From contig JBLIMV010000016.1 in assembly GCA_047638395.1 (NCBI GenBank), positions 68,417 through 132,416 on the forward strand: a DNA stretch of 64,000 bases, given 5' to 3'. Position numbers and translations under genes: made by a program. The stretch's first letter is position 1. Each line of letters begins with the position of its first letter. The notes under the pieces are model-generated. The model had not been told where the DNA came from and did no database searches. It saw only the letters and a program-made list of their open reading frames with translations. Origin of the DNA: CAXBCP01 sp047638395 (GTDB lineage Bacteria > Pseudomonadota > Alphaproteobacteria > MPNO01 > UBA830). Of the stretch, positions 34,292 through 43,609 are shown piece by piece.

Positions 34292-35248
34292 TTAGCGGTC
34301 GCCCTGCAGAAAATCCGGGCGGTCAACCGCACGGCCGGTCCGGAACGCGATGACGGATGCAACACGAAACGGCAGCCGGAAGAGTGCGGACAGCGCGCCC
34401 GGGGTATTTCCCGCCGCCCGATAAGCCTGCGCCGCCTGAAGATAAATGATCGCCGCCCGCATCATCCCGACAATCATCGGGGACCGGCTTCGGCCTTTAA
34501 GCGCCGGAAAATGGCGGCGGAGGGTCCGCCAGGACGTGCGCCGCCGCAGTTCCACCTGACTGGTGATACTGTTCGGCGTCACATGATATCGGGTCAGGGC
34601 ATCTGCAAATACATAATGCCGCGCCCCGGTCCTGCTGATCGCCGCGAGCCAGAGCTCATAATCCTGCCCTGCGCGGAGCGACGGATCGAAGCCCCCCGCA
34701 TCGACCAATAGCTGGCGCCGCGCAACCACAGTGGAGGTTGCGATGTACCCGCGCAGGAAATAATCGACAAATGGATCGGGCCGACGATTAAAATTTTGCG
34801 CACAGGAGATATAGGTCGAGCTATCCCCCTCGGCCCGAAGGTAGTCATGCGACACAAGATCGGCTGCCGATGTCGCCATCGCCGCGAGACTGCGCGATAG
34901 TTTTTCCGGCAACCATTCGTCGTCGGCATCGAGAAAGGCCACCAACGTATTCGCGGATGCCACAAGCCCCTGGTTCCGTGCCGCGCCGGCGCCAAGGTTT
35001 TTCTGTTCAATCAATCGGATTTCGCAGGCGGTCTGTTTGCCCACATAGGCGCGCACGACATCGCGGGTCCGGTCTTGCGAGCCGTCATCAATGACAATGA
35101 TTTCCCCAGGAAGTGTCGTTTGCGCAAGAACGCTGTCGAACGCGCGCGCGATCGTGTCTTCCGCCTGATAGGCCGGAATAATCACGCTGACATCGGCTGA
35201 TACCGAAGGACCTTCAGAAGACACGACAGAACCCTGTTGAACGCTCAT
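34292..35248 (-). CDS. Family 2 glycosyltransferase
   Basis: The 318-residue protein has an N-terminal GT-A domain: VSVIIPAYQAEDTIARAFDSVL-type start (core SVIIPAYQ, about residue 21), VIDDGSQDRT, the acceptor-side GAGAARNQG and the nucleotide/metal site FLDADDEW (about 110). The C-terminal third carries a weakly hydrophobic helical segment. GT2 enzymes transfer sugars from nucleotide sugars to polysaccharide or lipid acceptors. It stands alone, with no other surface-glycan genes nearby, and is divergent from the ABC importer operon. Confidence 0.88.
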   Translation of the reverse strand: MSVQQGSVVSSEGPSVSADVSVIIPAYQAEDTIARAFDSVLAQTTLPGEIIVIDDGSQDRTRDVVRAYVGKQTACEIRLIEQKNLGAGAARNQGLVASANTLVAFLDADDEWLPEKLSRSLAAMATSAADLVSHDYLRAEGDSSTYISCAQNFNRRPDPFVDYFLRGYIATSTVVARRQLLVDAGGFDPSLRAGQDYELWLAAISRTGARHYVFADALTRYHVTPNSITSQVELRRRTSWRTLRRHFPALKGRSRSPMIVGMMRAAIIYLQAAQAYRAAGNTPGALSALFRLPFRVASVIAFRTGRAVDRPDFLQGDR

Positions 35249-35509
35249 TTTATCCGCTTAGCCATAGTCGATAATCCCGAAAGACGAAAGCGCGCGTGGG
35301 ATTCAGGAGATACCCAACCCGGCCACATCCGAATTCCTCCTTGCCGAGTTTGGCAATTACACATCAAATGCTAGCAATCAAGACGACTGCCTCCGACGCG
35401 GAGTGCCCCGACGCTGCCGACCAATCAGAGCGCATTGGGGTTTGATATCGCGCCTTTCGCGCATTAAGACGATGCCAACAACAAACCGTATTCACACCGG
35501 GATGGAACC

Positions 35510-36544
35510 ATGACCAATACCCTTCGCCGTACAGCCCTCGGCTCGCTGATTGCCGCCGTGACCACGCTCTCCCTGTCTGCTGTCGCCATCGGCAGCGCCG
35601 TCGCTGCAGACAAGATCAATGTCGGCGCACTGCGCTTTACGTCGCATTCAGCGAGTTTCGTGGCGTTCGAGCGCGGCTACTTCAAGGAACAGAACCTCGA
35701 CGTGTCGTTCAAATTCTTCCAGGCAGCACAGCCCATGGCGGTCGCGATTGCATCCGACGATGTCGATTTCGGCGTCACGGCGATTTCGGGCGCCCTGATC
35801 AATCTTGCCAACAAGGGCGCGATCAAGGTGGTCGGTGGCGCACTGCACGAAGAGAAAGGGATCGACGGTTCCATGATCCTGGTGTCGAAAAAGGCATACG
35901 ATGCCGGCGTCACAACGCCCGCAAAACTGCGCGGCCGCACATTCGGCATCACCCAGACCGGCTCGTCGTTTCACTACATGGCCCACAAGATTGCCCAGAA
36001 AGAGGGTTTTCCAGGCAAAGAGATCAAGGTGAAGCCGCTGCAAAAGGTCGGCGCGATCATCGGGGCGCTCAAATCAGGCCAGATCGATGGCTGGGCGATC
36101 GTCCCTCACATCGCGAAGGCGCTCGCCAAGGGCCCCACCGTCGTCAATATTGGCAAAATCTCTGATTACGCACCCAACTATCAGGTCACGACGGTGTTTA
36201 CGTCGGCGAAAATCGCCAGCGGCCAAAAAGATCTTGTGAAGCGCTTCCTCGCCGCGTTTTCGAAAGGCGCCGATGATTTCAACGCAGCGTTGGTCGACAA
36301 GACCGCGGGGGACAAGGCAGCGGAAGACATGGTCAAGCTGATCCATAAATACGTCTATACCAGCCGCCCCTATGCGAAAGCCGCGCCATCAATCCGCAAC
36401 GGCGCCATGCGCATCAATCAGGGTGCCAAGCTGAATGTCACCAGCGTCAAAGATCAGCTGGCGTGGTTCCAGTCTGAAGGGCTTGTCGCAAAGACGATCA
36501 CCATCGACACGCTGGTCGATCCGAGCTTCGTCAAAACCTACTGA
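35510..36544 (+). CDS. ABC transporter substrate-binding protein, SsuA/TauA/NMT1 type
   Basis: A Sec signal peptide (about residues 1-33, ending AVAADK) precedes a periplasmic binding protein of 344 residues. The mature start KINVGALRFTSHSASFVAFERGYFKEQNLDV matches SsuA/TauA/NrtA proteins (core FVAFERGYFKEQNL), which bind sulfonates, nitrate or thiamine-precursor pyrimidines. GTTFGIT-like (RGRTFGITQTGSS) and GQIDGWAIV segments fit too. It heads an operon with a matching ATPase and permease. The substrate is not evident; two TauD-family dioxygenases in the window make a sulfonate or related organic acid conceivable. Confidence 0.88.
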   Translation: MTNTLRRTALGSLIAAVTTLSLSAVAIGSAVAADKINVGALRFTSHSASFVAFERGYFKEQNLDVSFKFFQAAQPMAVAIASDDVDFGVTAISGALINLANKGAIKVVGGALHEEKGIDGSMILVSKKAYDAGVTTPAKLRGRTFGITQTGSSFHYMAHKIAQKEGFPGKEIKVKPLQKVGAIIGALKSGQIDGWAIVPHIAKALAKGPTVVNIGKISDYAPNYQVTTVFTSAKIASGQKDLVKRFLAAFSKGADDFNAALVDKTAGDKAAEDMVKLIHKYVYTSRPYAKAAPSIRNGAMRINQGAKLNVTSVKDQLAWFQSEGLVAKTITIDTLVDPSFVKTY

Positions 36545-36583
36545 TCTGAACCGGAACAGAACCCGGCGCAGTCGTTAATTTCG

Positions 36584-37351
36584 ATGGACCTCAGTCTTCA
36601 GAACATCAGTCACAATTACGGTGATCTGGAGGTTCTGCAGGATATCAACCTCGACATCGTCGAGGGACAGATTGTCTGCATCATCGGGCCGTCGGGATGC
36701 GGGAAATCCACCCTGCTCCGGATTGTCGGTGGCCTCGAAGAACCGGATGCGGGTACCGTTCTGCAACGTGGTGTTCCGCCGGCGGATTCGCTGAACCCGC
36801 TCACCTATATATTCCAGGACTTCGCGCTCCTGCCATGGCGCACGGTTGCCGGAAATGTCGGGCTTGTGCTCGAAGACCATGGCCTTGGCAAAGCGCAAAA
36901 GGCCGAGATGATCGCCGATGTCCTGGCGCGGACCCGGCTGAGCGATTTCGCCCATGCATTTCCGCGCCAGTTGTCCGGTGGCATGAAACAACGCGTTGCC
37001 ATTGCCCGGGCACTTTGCGTCCGCCCGGCGGTCATGCTGATGGACGAGCCGCTTTCGGCGCTCGACGGCCAGACCCGCGATCTGTTGATGGAAGATCTCG
37101 TCGATTTATGGACCCGGGAATCATTCACCGCGTGCTACGTGACGCATAATCTCGCCGAAGCCGTCCGCCTGGGACACCGGATCGTCGTTCTATCACGCCG
37201 CCCGGGTGTAATCCGCGACATCGTGGATATCGACATGCCGCTGGCGGACCGGGCGCAGAACATCGCCGCGCTCGACCATTACCAGACACGTCTGTGGGAC
37301 ATGATCCGCGACGAAGCACAGGCCGCCGACATGGAACTCAGCCGTGGCTGA
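36584..37351 (+). CDS. ABC transporter ATP-binding protein, SsuB/TauB type
   Basis: The 255-residue ATPase has Walker A GPSGCGKST (about residue 36), the Q-loop in YIFQDFALLPW, the signature LSGGMKQRVAIARAL, Walker B VMLMDEPLSALD and the switch His in YVTHNLAEA. These match the nitrate/sulfonate/taurine importer family. It starts 39 bases after the binding-protein gene, and its last eight bases overlap the GTG start of the permease, so the subunits are made together. Confidence 0.93.
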   Translation: MDLSLQNISHNYGDLEVLQDINLDIVEGQIVCIIGPSGCGKSTLLRIVGGLEEPDAGTVLQRGVPPADSLNPLTYIFQDFALLPWRTVAGNVGLVLEDHGLGKAQKAEMIADVLARTRLSDFAHAFPRQLSGGMKQRVAIARALCVRPAVMLMDEPLSALDGQTRDLLMEDLVDLWTRESFTACYVTHNLAEAVRLGHRIVVLSRRPGVIRDIVDIDMPLADRAQNIAALDHYQTRLWDMIRDEAQAADMELSRG

Positions 37352-38150
37352 CCGCAAATCAGACGCAACCCAGCCTGTCCCGTTTCGGGGCGGCGGGTTC
37401 GCGCCAAAGGCGCGCCCGATATATTCGCCGCTGGTCTTTATTGTGCTTATCGGGCTGTGGGAAATCGGATCGCGCACCGGTGTGATCGGCCAGCTTATCC
37501 TGCCCGCCCCATCAGAAGTCTTCACGGCCTTCGCCCAACTGGTTGAAACCGGCACGCTGTGGAAGCATCTGTCCGCATCGTTGCAGCGCCTCGTCATCGG
37601 CTGGACCGCGGGCACCCTGCTGGGCATCACGTTCGGGTTGGCAATCGGGCTGTCATCAGTTGCCCGCACCGGGTTGTCGCCGCTGGTCTCCGCCATTTTC
37701 CCTATTCCGAAAATCGCGCTGTTGCCACTGTTCATCATCTGGTTCGGCATCGGCGAGGGATCGAAAGTCGCGACAATCCTGTTCGGCACGTTTTTTCCCA
37801 CCGTAATCGCCACCTATAGCGGGGTCGACAATGTGGACCGGAACCTGATCCGGATGGGCCAATCCTTCGGACTGACCTGGCTGTCCATCGTGCGCAAGAT
37901 CATCATTCCGGGTGCCCTGCCCGCTATTCTGTCCGGCTTCAGGATATCCGCCTCTATCGCCATTATCCTCCTGGTGGCCGCTGAAATGATCGGCGCGGAG
38001 TTCGGTGTCGGCGCCTATATTCTGCTGGCCGGCAGCCTGATGGCGACCGACCAGCTCATCGCCGGCGTTGCCATATTGTCGATGATGGGCCTGACCATTG
38101 CCTGGATTATCGGCAAGGCAGAACGCTATCTGTTGCGCTGGCGATCATAG
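37344..38150 (+). CDS. ABC transporter permease, SsuC/TauC type
   Basis: The 268-residue protein begins at GTG 37344 inside the end of the ATPase gene. After a basic N-terminus it has about six membrane helices and the EAA loop LIRMGQSFGLTWLSIVRKIIIPGALPAILSG (core IIPGALPAILSGFR), the docking site for the ATPase. It completes a SsuABC-like importer. Its end is followed by 187 bases before the FKBP gene, in which I see no clear terminator. Confidence 0.92.
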   Translation: MADRKSDATQPVPFRGGGFAPKARPIYSPLVFIVLIGLWEIGSRTGVIGQLILPAPSEVFTAFAQLVETGTLWKHLSASLQRLVIGWTAGTLLGITFGLAIGLSSVARTGLSPLVSAIFPIPKIALLPLFIIWFGIGEGSKVATILFGTFFPTVIATYSGVDNVDRNLIRMGQSFGLTWLSIVRKIIIPGALPAILSGFRISASIAIILLVAAEMIGAEFGVGAYILLAGSLMATDQLIAGVAILSMMGLTIAWIIGKAERYLLRWRS

Positions 38151-38337
38151 AAAAAACCTCCAGAAAAACGGTGCCGTCCCACCGCGTTGCAGTGGCCAAT
38201 CCCGGCTGGTAGGTTCCCCGAAATACTGGAAATCCGCCGGACACTCCGGGGATATTTCTGTCGGCTGGCCGATGCTCGGTATGTCGCCAGAGGAAGACGG
38301 CGCGCTGGATGCGCCCGTTACTAACAGGAGACAGATC

Positions 38338-38778
38338 ATGGCCCAGGCCAATAGCGGTGATACCGTGCGCATAAACTACACCGGCAAACTCACCGACGGA
38401 TCGGTATTCGATTCATCCGAGGGCCGCGACCCGCTTGAATTCGTCATCGGCGGAAACACCATCATCCCGACGCTGGAAGCAGCGTGCGTCGGCATGACGA
38501 TCGGCGACAAGGCAACCGTCGATGTCACGGCGGAAAACGCCTATGGCCCGCATGAACCCGACGCGATTCAGACCGTCGAATGTTCGATGATTCCGGATGA
38601 AGTCGACCTGATCGTTGGCGCCCAGCTCCAGGCGACCGCGCCCGACGGGCAAACGCTGGTCCTGACCATCGCATCGGTCGAGAGCGATCAGGTCACGCTT
38701 GACGGCAACCACCCACTGGCCGGCCAGGATCTGTCTTTTGACATCGAACTGGTCGAAATCGTCACCGCGGCGGGATAA
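38338..38778 (+). CDS. FKBP-type peptidyl-prolyl cis-trans isomerase, SlyD-like
   Basis: ATG 38338 has AGGAG seven bases upstream; the open frame extends to 38098 but that part looks non-coding. The 146-residue protein has the SlyD arrangement: a split FKBP domain (VRINYTGKLTDGSVFDSS; LAGQDLSFDIELVEI) interrupted by an insert-in-flap domain (about residues 65-120) containing AENAYGPHEPDAIQTV. SlyD-like proteins fold proteins in the cytoplasm and some bind metals, but the His/Cys-rich tail of E. coli SlyD is absent here. Confidence 0.92.
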   Translation: MAQANSGDTVRINYTGKLTDGSVFDSSEGRDPLEFVIGGNTIIPTLEAACVGMTIGDKATVDVTAENAYGPHEPDAIQTVECSMIPDEVDLIVGAQLQATAPDGQTLVLTIASVESDQVTLDGNHPLAGQDLSFDIELVEIVTAAG

Positions 38779-38883
38779 GCCTCACGTCCGTCCGGTCATC
38801 TGTGACGGCGATCACATAGACGCTATCTGACAAACTGACGGCCAACCGCCATAATCCGGTTTTCCAATTCTGGCACCGGGCGT

Positions 38884-40137
38884 ATGGAAACAGGTCTTCT
38901 GATAACGGCGGTCTTCACCGCGGCTTTTACAATGGTCGCGAAACGCCTGTCGTCGTCCATCCTCACGGCACCGATGATCTTTCTTGGCTTCGGCTTCATC
39001 CTGTCGCAGACCGGCTTGATGCCACACGCCGACGCTGAGGCCAGCCTGCACCTGGTTGCCGAAATCGCGTTGATCGTCCTGCTGTTTCTGGACGCAGCCC
39101 AGGTCAACGTCGATGCGCTGCGCAAACGTCACGTCTGGCCTGTCCGGATGCTGGTGATCGGCCTGCCTCTATCGATCGCGTTCGGCACTTTGGCGGCGAT
39201 GGCGCTCCTGCCGGGCTGGTCGATCTTCGCCGTCGCCCTGCTCGCGGCGATCCTGGCGCCGACGGATGCCGCCCTTGGGCAGGCTGTTATCAGCAACCCC
39301 GTGGTGCCGGAACGTTCGCGCCGCGCCCTGACCGTTGAGAGCGGTCTGAATGACGGGCTCGCCCTGCCCGTTATCCTGCTTTTCGCCAGCCTGGCTGCGC
39401 ATGCAGCCGGTCAGGCCGAGACGAACTGGCTCCTTTTCGGTGCGAAGCAGCTTGTTCTCGGGCCGCTGGTCGGCGTCGCAGCCGGGCTGGTCGGTGGCGC
39501 GACCTTGATGTTCGCCAAAAGGCACGACCTGACATCCGACACTTTCGAAGGCATCGGCGCCATTGCACTGGCGGGCGCCGCCTATCTCGGTGCATCCGAG
39601 GTTGGCGGTAACGGATTCATCGCCGCCTTCGTCGCCGGGCTGTGTTTCGGCCATGTCGTTAAGGGCCGATGCAAGTTTGTTTATGAATTCACCGAAAGCG
39701 AGGGCCAGATACTGAGCTGGGGCGCTTTCCTGTTACTTGGCATGGCAATGGTGCCGCAAGCGCTACAAGCGCTGACCTGGCCCATGCTGGCGCTCATTCT
39801 GATCAGTCTGTTCATCGTACGCCCCGCCGCGATCTGGATATCGCTGCTCGGCACCGATGCCTCCCCCACCACCCGGATATTCTTCGGCTGGTTCGGGCCC
39901 CGCGGACTTGCCACCGCGCTGTTTGCCCTGCTGATCGTCGAGCAGATCGACCACCAATACGCAGAACCCATCCTCACAATCGCGATTAACGCCGTCTGGA
40001 TCAGCGCGCTGCTGCATGGTCTGAGCGCGATGCCGGGCGCCAAGTGGTACGCCGGTCGCGTGGCGCGTATGGGCGACTGCGCGGAGACAGAGCCCGTAGA
40101 GGTATCCGCAAAACCGCTACCCACTGGAAACGAATAA
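38884..40137 (+). CDS. CPA1-type Na+(K+)/H+ antiporter
   Basis: The 417-residue protein has about 12 membrane helices and the features of NhaP-type antiporters: LDAAQVNVDALRK after the third helix, the ion-site motif ILAPTDAALGQAV (Thr-Asp) and the ESGLNDGLALPVILL motif (Asn-Asp), with an Arg/His-rich short C-terminus. Such transporters exchange cytoplasmic Na+ or K+ for protons to control pH and salt, in keeping with a saline habitat. ATG 38884 has only a weak GGG upstream. It appears to be a single gene. Confidence 0.88.
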   Translation: METGLLITAVFTAAFTMVAKRLSSSILTAPMIFLGFGFILSQTGLMPHADAEASLHLVAEIALIVLLFLDAAQVNVDALRKRHVWPVRMLVIGLPLSIAFGTLAAMALLPGWSIFAVALLAAILAPTDAALGQAVISNPVVPERSRRALTVESGLNDGLALPVILLFASLAAHAAGQAETNWLLFGAKQLVLGPLVGVAAGLVGGATLMFAKRHDLTSDTFEGIGAIALAGAAYLGASEVGGNGFIAAFVAGLCFGHVVKGRCKFVYEFTESEGQILSWGAFLLLGMAMVPQALQALTWPMLALILISLFIVRPAAIWISLLGTDASPTTRIFFGWFGPRGLATALFALLIVEQIDHQYAEPILTIAINAVWISALLHGLSAMPGAKWYAGRVARMGDCAETEPVEVSAKPLPTGNE

Positions 40138-40169
40138 CCCGTGCGTAATTTTACTGAGCAGGAAACAAA

Positions 40170-41783
40170 ATGAATAAAATATCGGTCGCCAAATTCGATG
40201 CGTTGAAAGACCGCCAACCTGAATACGCGCTCGTCGCCGACATCGACCTGGTTATCGTACGCTTTGATGATGCCGTGTCGGTTTTTTACGGGCGTTGCCT
40301 GCATCGGGGGGCGTTGATGTCGGACGGATTCGTCGACGACAGCGATAACCTGATCTGCGGGGTACACAACTGGGATTACAAGCTCGAGACCGGCGTGTCC
40401 GAGTATAATAATTCGGAAGTGCTGGAAAAATTCTCGACCTGGATCGAGGACGTCGACGTCCTGGTCGACGAAGATGAAATCCGTGCGTGGGCTAACGACA
40501 ACCCGCAACCGTTCAACCGCGATGCCTATCTCGGTCTCTATGCCGATACCAGCCACGGCACCGCTGAAGAGCCGCTGAACGGCCTGATCCGTCAATACGC
40601 GCAGGACGGCTTGTCGAAGACCGGCCATCACGGCCAGGTCGCCTCGATGGGCGTGCCGCGCGACGAGCTGCCCGGCTGGGACGACCTGCAGCTTCTGACG
40701 GCGCAGCTTCACCGTCCGCCCCTACTGGACGAAGATGCCGTTGGGACGGGCGTCACCATCGGCCCGAACGCCCAGAAACCGCTGAAACTGGATATTCCGC
40801 TCTTCGTCTCGGATATGAGTTTCGGCGCGCTGTCCGAACCGGCCAAGGTCGCGCTGGCGCGCGGTGCCGAACTTGCCGGCACCGGCATCTGTTCGGGCGA
40901 AGGCGGCATGCTGCCGGAAGAACAGGCAGAAAATTCACACTATTTCTATGAGCTTGCATCGGGGCGGTTCGGCTTTAGCTGGGACAAGCTCGCCGACGTC
41001 CAGGCGTTCCATTTCAAGGGCGGACAGGGCGCCAAGACAGGCACCGGCGGCCACCTGCCCGGCCCCAAGGTCAAAGGCAAGATTGCCGAGGTCCGTGGTC
41101 TGAAAGAGGGTGAAGCGGCGGTATCACCGCCCCGGTTCCCGGACTGGACAGAGACCAGCCAGATAAAGGATTTCGCCGACGAGGTCCGCGACCGGACAGA
41201 CGGCATTCCCATTGGCTACAAGCTGTCGGCACAGCACATCGAGAAAGACATCGACGCGGCGCTCGATGTCGGGGTCGATTACATCATCATGGATGGCCGT
41301 GGCGGCGGCACCGGTGCGGCCCCCATTATTTTCCGCGACAATATTTCGGTCCCGACGATCCCGGCGCTGGCACGCGCCCGGCGCCATCTGGATACGTCCG
41401 GCCGGGGCGATGTCACGCTGGTCATCACCGGCGGCCTGCGCAAGCCCGCCGATTTCATCAAGGCGCTTGCCCTTGGCGCTGATGCCATCGCGGTCTCAAA
41501 CGCCGCCATGCAGGCGATCGGCTGTATCGCCATGCGAGCGTGTCACACCAATAACTGCCCGGTCGGCATCGCCACGCAGAAACCGCATCTTGTCAGCCGC
41601 CTGGTGATCGAAAGCTCCGCCATTCAGCTCAAGAACTTTTTCGATGCATCGGTCGAGCTGATGCAGGTGATGGCGCGCGCCTGCGGCCACGATCATCTAT
41701 CCGGGTTTGCCGTCGACGATCTGACGACCTGGAAACGCGAAATGGCCGACCTGTCCGGCGTCGCCTATGGCGGGGTGAACTGA
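40170..41783 (+). CDS. Rieske [2Fe-2S]-glutamate synthase-like FMN domain fusion protein
   Basis: Residues 1-105 form a Rieske domain: Cys43-x-His45 (CLHRG) and Cys63-x2-His66 (CGVHNWDY). Residues 150-537 match the FMN-binding glutamate-synthase-like domain: FVSDMSFGALSEPAKVALARGA-type start (core SDMSFGALS), HFKGGQGAKTGTGGHLPG, DGRGGGTGAAP and CIAMRACHTNNCPVG with Cys452, Cys458 and Cys463 placed as for the 3Fe-4S cluster. The glutaminase domain is absent. Stand-alone versions of this domain occur in amine and C1 metabolism (for example N-methylglutamate synthase subunits). Here electrons may pass from a partner through Rieske to FMN. AGGA precedes ATG 40170. The reaction is unknown. Confidence 0.88.
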   Translation: MNKISVAKFDALKDRQPEYALVADIDLVIVRFDDAVSVFYGRCLHRGALMSDGFVDDSDNLICGVHNWDYKLETGVSEYNNSEVLEKFSTWIEDVDVLVDEDEIRAWANDNPQPFNRDAYLGLYADTSHGTAEEPLNGLIRQYAQDGLSKTGHHGQVASMGVPRDELPGWDDLQLLTAQLHRPPLLDEDAVGTGVTIGPNAQKPLKLDIPLFVSDMSFGALSEPAKVALARGAELAGTGICSGEGGMLPEEQAENSHYFYELASGRFGFSWDKLADVQAFHFKGGQGAKTGTGGHLPGPKVKGKIAEVRGLKEGEAAVSPPRFPDWTETSQIKDFADEVRDRTDGIPIGYKLSAQHIEKDIDAALDVGVDYIIMDGRGGGTGAAPIIFRDNISVPTIPALARARRHLDTSGRGDVTLVITGGLRKPADFIKALALGADAIAVSNAAMQAIGCIAMRACHTNNCPVGIATQKPHLVSRLVIESSAIQLKNFFDASVELMQVMARACGHDHLSGFAVDDLTTWKREMADLSGVAYGGVN

Positions 41784-41819
41784 AAAAAACGGCCACCGGT
41801 ATGAATTACCGGTGGCCGT
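41783..41819 (-). terminator. Intrinsic terminator of the helicase gene
   Basis: A perfect 13-base-pair stem (ACGGCCACCGGTA with TACCGGTGGCCGT, loop TGAAT, 41789-41819) is followed on the minus strand by seven Ts (41789-41783). There is no T-run on the plus side, so it ends leftward transcription from the helicase and also separates it from the convergent Rieske-fusion gene. Confidence 0.9.
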
Positions 41820-41865
41820 CTGGATCATTCAGCCACGTTCAAAAGGACGGGCCGGGAAAAAGCAA

Positions 41866-43308
41866 TCAGGCTGGCTGCGACTGACGGGCTTCGGACCCAC
41901 CGCCCTGGCTGCGCTTGCGCGATGAACGCCTGGCACCGCCGGGCTTCCCGGACGGACGATTGCCGCCGGGTTTCTGGCCGAGCATCCGGGCGAGGCCGTC
42001 ACTATCACCCTCATTGCCGGGCTGCGCTTCTGCACGCGCACCCTGCGGCGCTGGCTTGGCTTTATGCTTGCTGCGGCGTGCCGGACGATTGCCGGGCCGG
42101 GCATTCTTCGGCGCGCCGTTGCGCGGCTGACGATTACCGTTGCCGCCACGGCCACCTCTGCGCGGCTCCGGCTCATCACCTGCCCCACCGTCGCCAGTCG
42201 AGCTGATTTTGTAACCGACGAGTTTTTCGATATCGCGCAGATATTCGCGTTCCGCACCATCACACAACGAGACGGCAATTCCTTTTTTACCGGCGCGGGC
42301 TGTACGCCCGATCCGGTGAACGTAGGATTCCGGAATATTGGGCAGCTCGAAATTGACCACGTGGGAGATGTTTTCCACATCGATGCCGCGGGCGGCAATG
42401 TCGGTAGCAACAAGGATCGTTACGTTGCCGTTCTTGAACGCATCGAGCGCCTTTGTGCGCTGGTTCTGGCTTTTATTGCCGTGGATCGCCGCGGCCGACA
42501 GGCCCGCATCCGACAGCGAGCGCTGAACCTTGTCGGCACCGCGCTTGGTGCGGGTAAAGACAATCGCGCGCTCTACGTCGGACGCACCGACGATATCGAT
42601 CAGGATCCGGCGTTTTGCCGAACGGTCGACCAACATCACGCGCTGATCGATCAGCTCGATCGGCTTGGCGACGGTCGCGACAGCGACTTCAACCGGGTTA
42701 TCGAGAAAATCGTTTGCCAGGGCGCGGATCGGTTTCGGCATCGTTGCAGACAGCAATGCGGTCTGACGCTTCGCTGGCACCTTCGACATGATCTTGCGGA
42801 TCGCCGGCATAAAGCCGAGATCGAGCATCTGGTCGGCCTCGTCGAGGATGACGGTCGTTGTCTGGTCAAGACGGATCGCACCGCCCTGCATGTGATCCAT
42901 CAGACGGCCGGGCGTGGCGACGAGAATGTCGACACCGCGGGCCATCGCTTTGATCTGCGGGCCGGGCTTCACACCGCCGACGACGACGGCCACCGACTGG
43001 CGGCCGTATTTGCCGTAGGCACGGACGCTATCGGCAATCTGTGCCGCGAGTTCGCGCGTCGGGGCGAGAATAAGGGTGCCACAGGTTTTCGGAGCGGGCC
43101 GCTGGTGGTCATCGGCCAGTCGGTTCAGCAAAGGCAGAACAAAAGCAGCGGTTTTCCCGGTGCCGGTCTGTGCCGTTCCGAGGACGTCTCGGCCTTCCAG
43201 CATTGCGGGAATGACCTGCGCCTGAATCGGTGTCGGCGTGGTATAGCCCTCGGCCTCTACGGCCTTGAGGACGGTCTCGGCGAGGCCGAGATCACTAAAG
43301 TTTTTCAA
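41866..43308 (-). CDS. DEAD-box RNA helicase, RhlE-like
   Basis: All helicase motifs are present in order: the Q motif (FSDLGL...PTPIQAQVIP), I AQTGTGKT, Ia PTRELAAQ, II DEAD, III SAT, IV VFTRTKRGAD, V ATDIAARGIDV and VI HRIGRTARAG. After about residue 380 comes a low-complexity basic tail rich in Arg, Gly, Asn and Pro, typical of RhlE-type RNA remodelling helicases in ribosome assembly and cold adaptation. The start is TTG 43308 (MKNFSDLGL), with AGAAAGAG upstream, matching where homologues begin. It has its own terminator. Confidence 0.93.
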   Translation of the reverse strand: MKNFSDLGLAETVLKAVEAEGYTTPTPIQAQVIPAMLEGRDVLGTAQTGTGKTAAFVLPLLNRLADDHQRPAPKTCGTLILAPTRELAAQIADSVRAYGKYGRQSVAVVVGGVKPGPQIKAMARGVDILVATPGRLMDHMQGGAIRLDQTTTVILDEADQMLDLGFMPAIRKIMSKVPAKRQTALLSATMPKPIRALANDFLDNPVEVAVATVAKPIELIDQRVMLVDRSAKRRILIDIVGASDVERAIVFTRTKRGADKVQRSLSDAGLSAAAIHGNKSQNQRTKALDAFKNGNVTILVATDIAARGIDVENISHVVNFELPNIPESYVHRIGRTARAGKKGIAVSLCDGAEREYLRDIEKLVGYKISSTGDGGAGDEPEPRRGGRGGNGNRQPRNGAPKNARPGNRPARRSKHKAKPAPQGARAEAQPGNEGDSDGLARMLGQKPGGNRPSGKPGGARRSSRKRSQGGGSEARQSQPA

Positions 43309-43609
43309 GTAGACTCTTTCTTATAACCGCCACGAATCACGAATCCCTGCGGATTGCGCGCGGCGGTGTTTCAAATTTTAGGAAGCTCGCGTAGATCAGC
43401 TGCCTGCGTGTGTGCCTATAGGCACTGGCGAATGTGCAACGATCGATACGGATAAGGATAATTGCTTAACTGCCGATCACCTTTGACAAATATTTTTAAG
43501 CGAATATTTCATCCTCTACACGAGGCGGTTTCGGCTGTTAGAGGTATATATGGCCATTGATTGGTTAATGGCAACCTAATTCGTCGACACTCCAAAGAAA
43601 GCGCCCGCG
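43309..43609. other. Divergent intergenic region between helicase and cupin genes
   Basis: This 301-base stretch is AT-richer than its flanks and serves both divergent genes. It contains an imperfect inverted repeat ACCGCC...GGCGGT (about 43327-43366) near the helicase start, and a TTGACA box at 43483-43488 facing the cupin gene. I see no open frame, riboswitch or small RNA that I can support. A long helicase leader, as for cold-induced helicases, is possible. Confidence 0.4.
43483..43510 (+). promoter_or_regulatory. Possible sigma-70-type promoter for the cupin gene
   Basis: TTGACA (43483-43488) is a perfect -35 box. Sixteen bases later TATTTC (43505-43510) matches TATAAT at only three of six positions. 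The start of transcription would be near 43517, about 93 bases before ATG 43610. The weak -10 box keeps confidence low. Confidence 0.35.

Noticed and set aside
38098..38337. N-terminal extension of the FKBP frame
   Set aside because: The FKBP fold starts at MAQANSGDTVRI, and AGGAG sits directly before ATG 38338.
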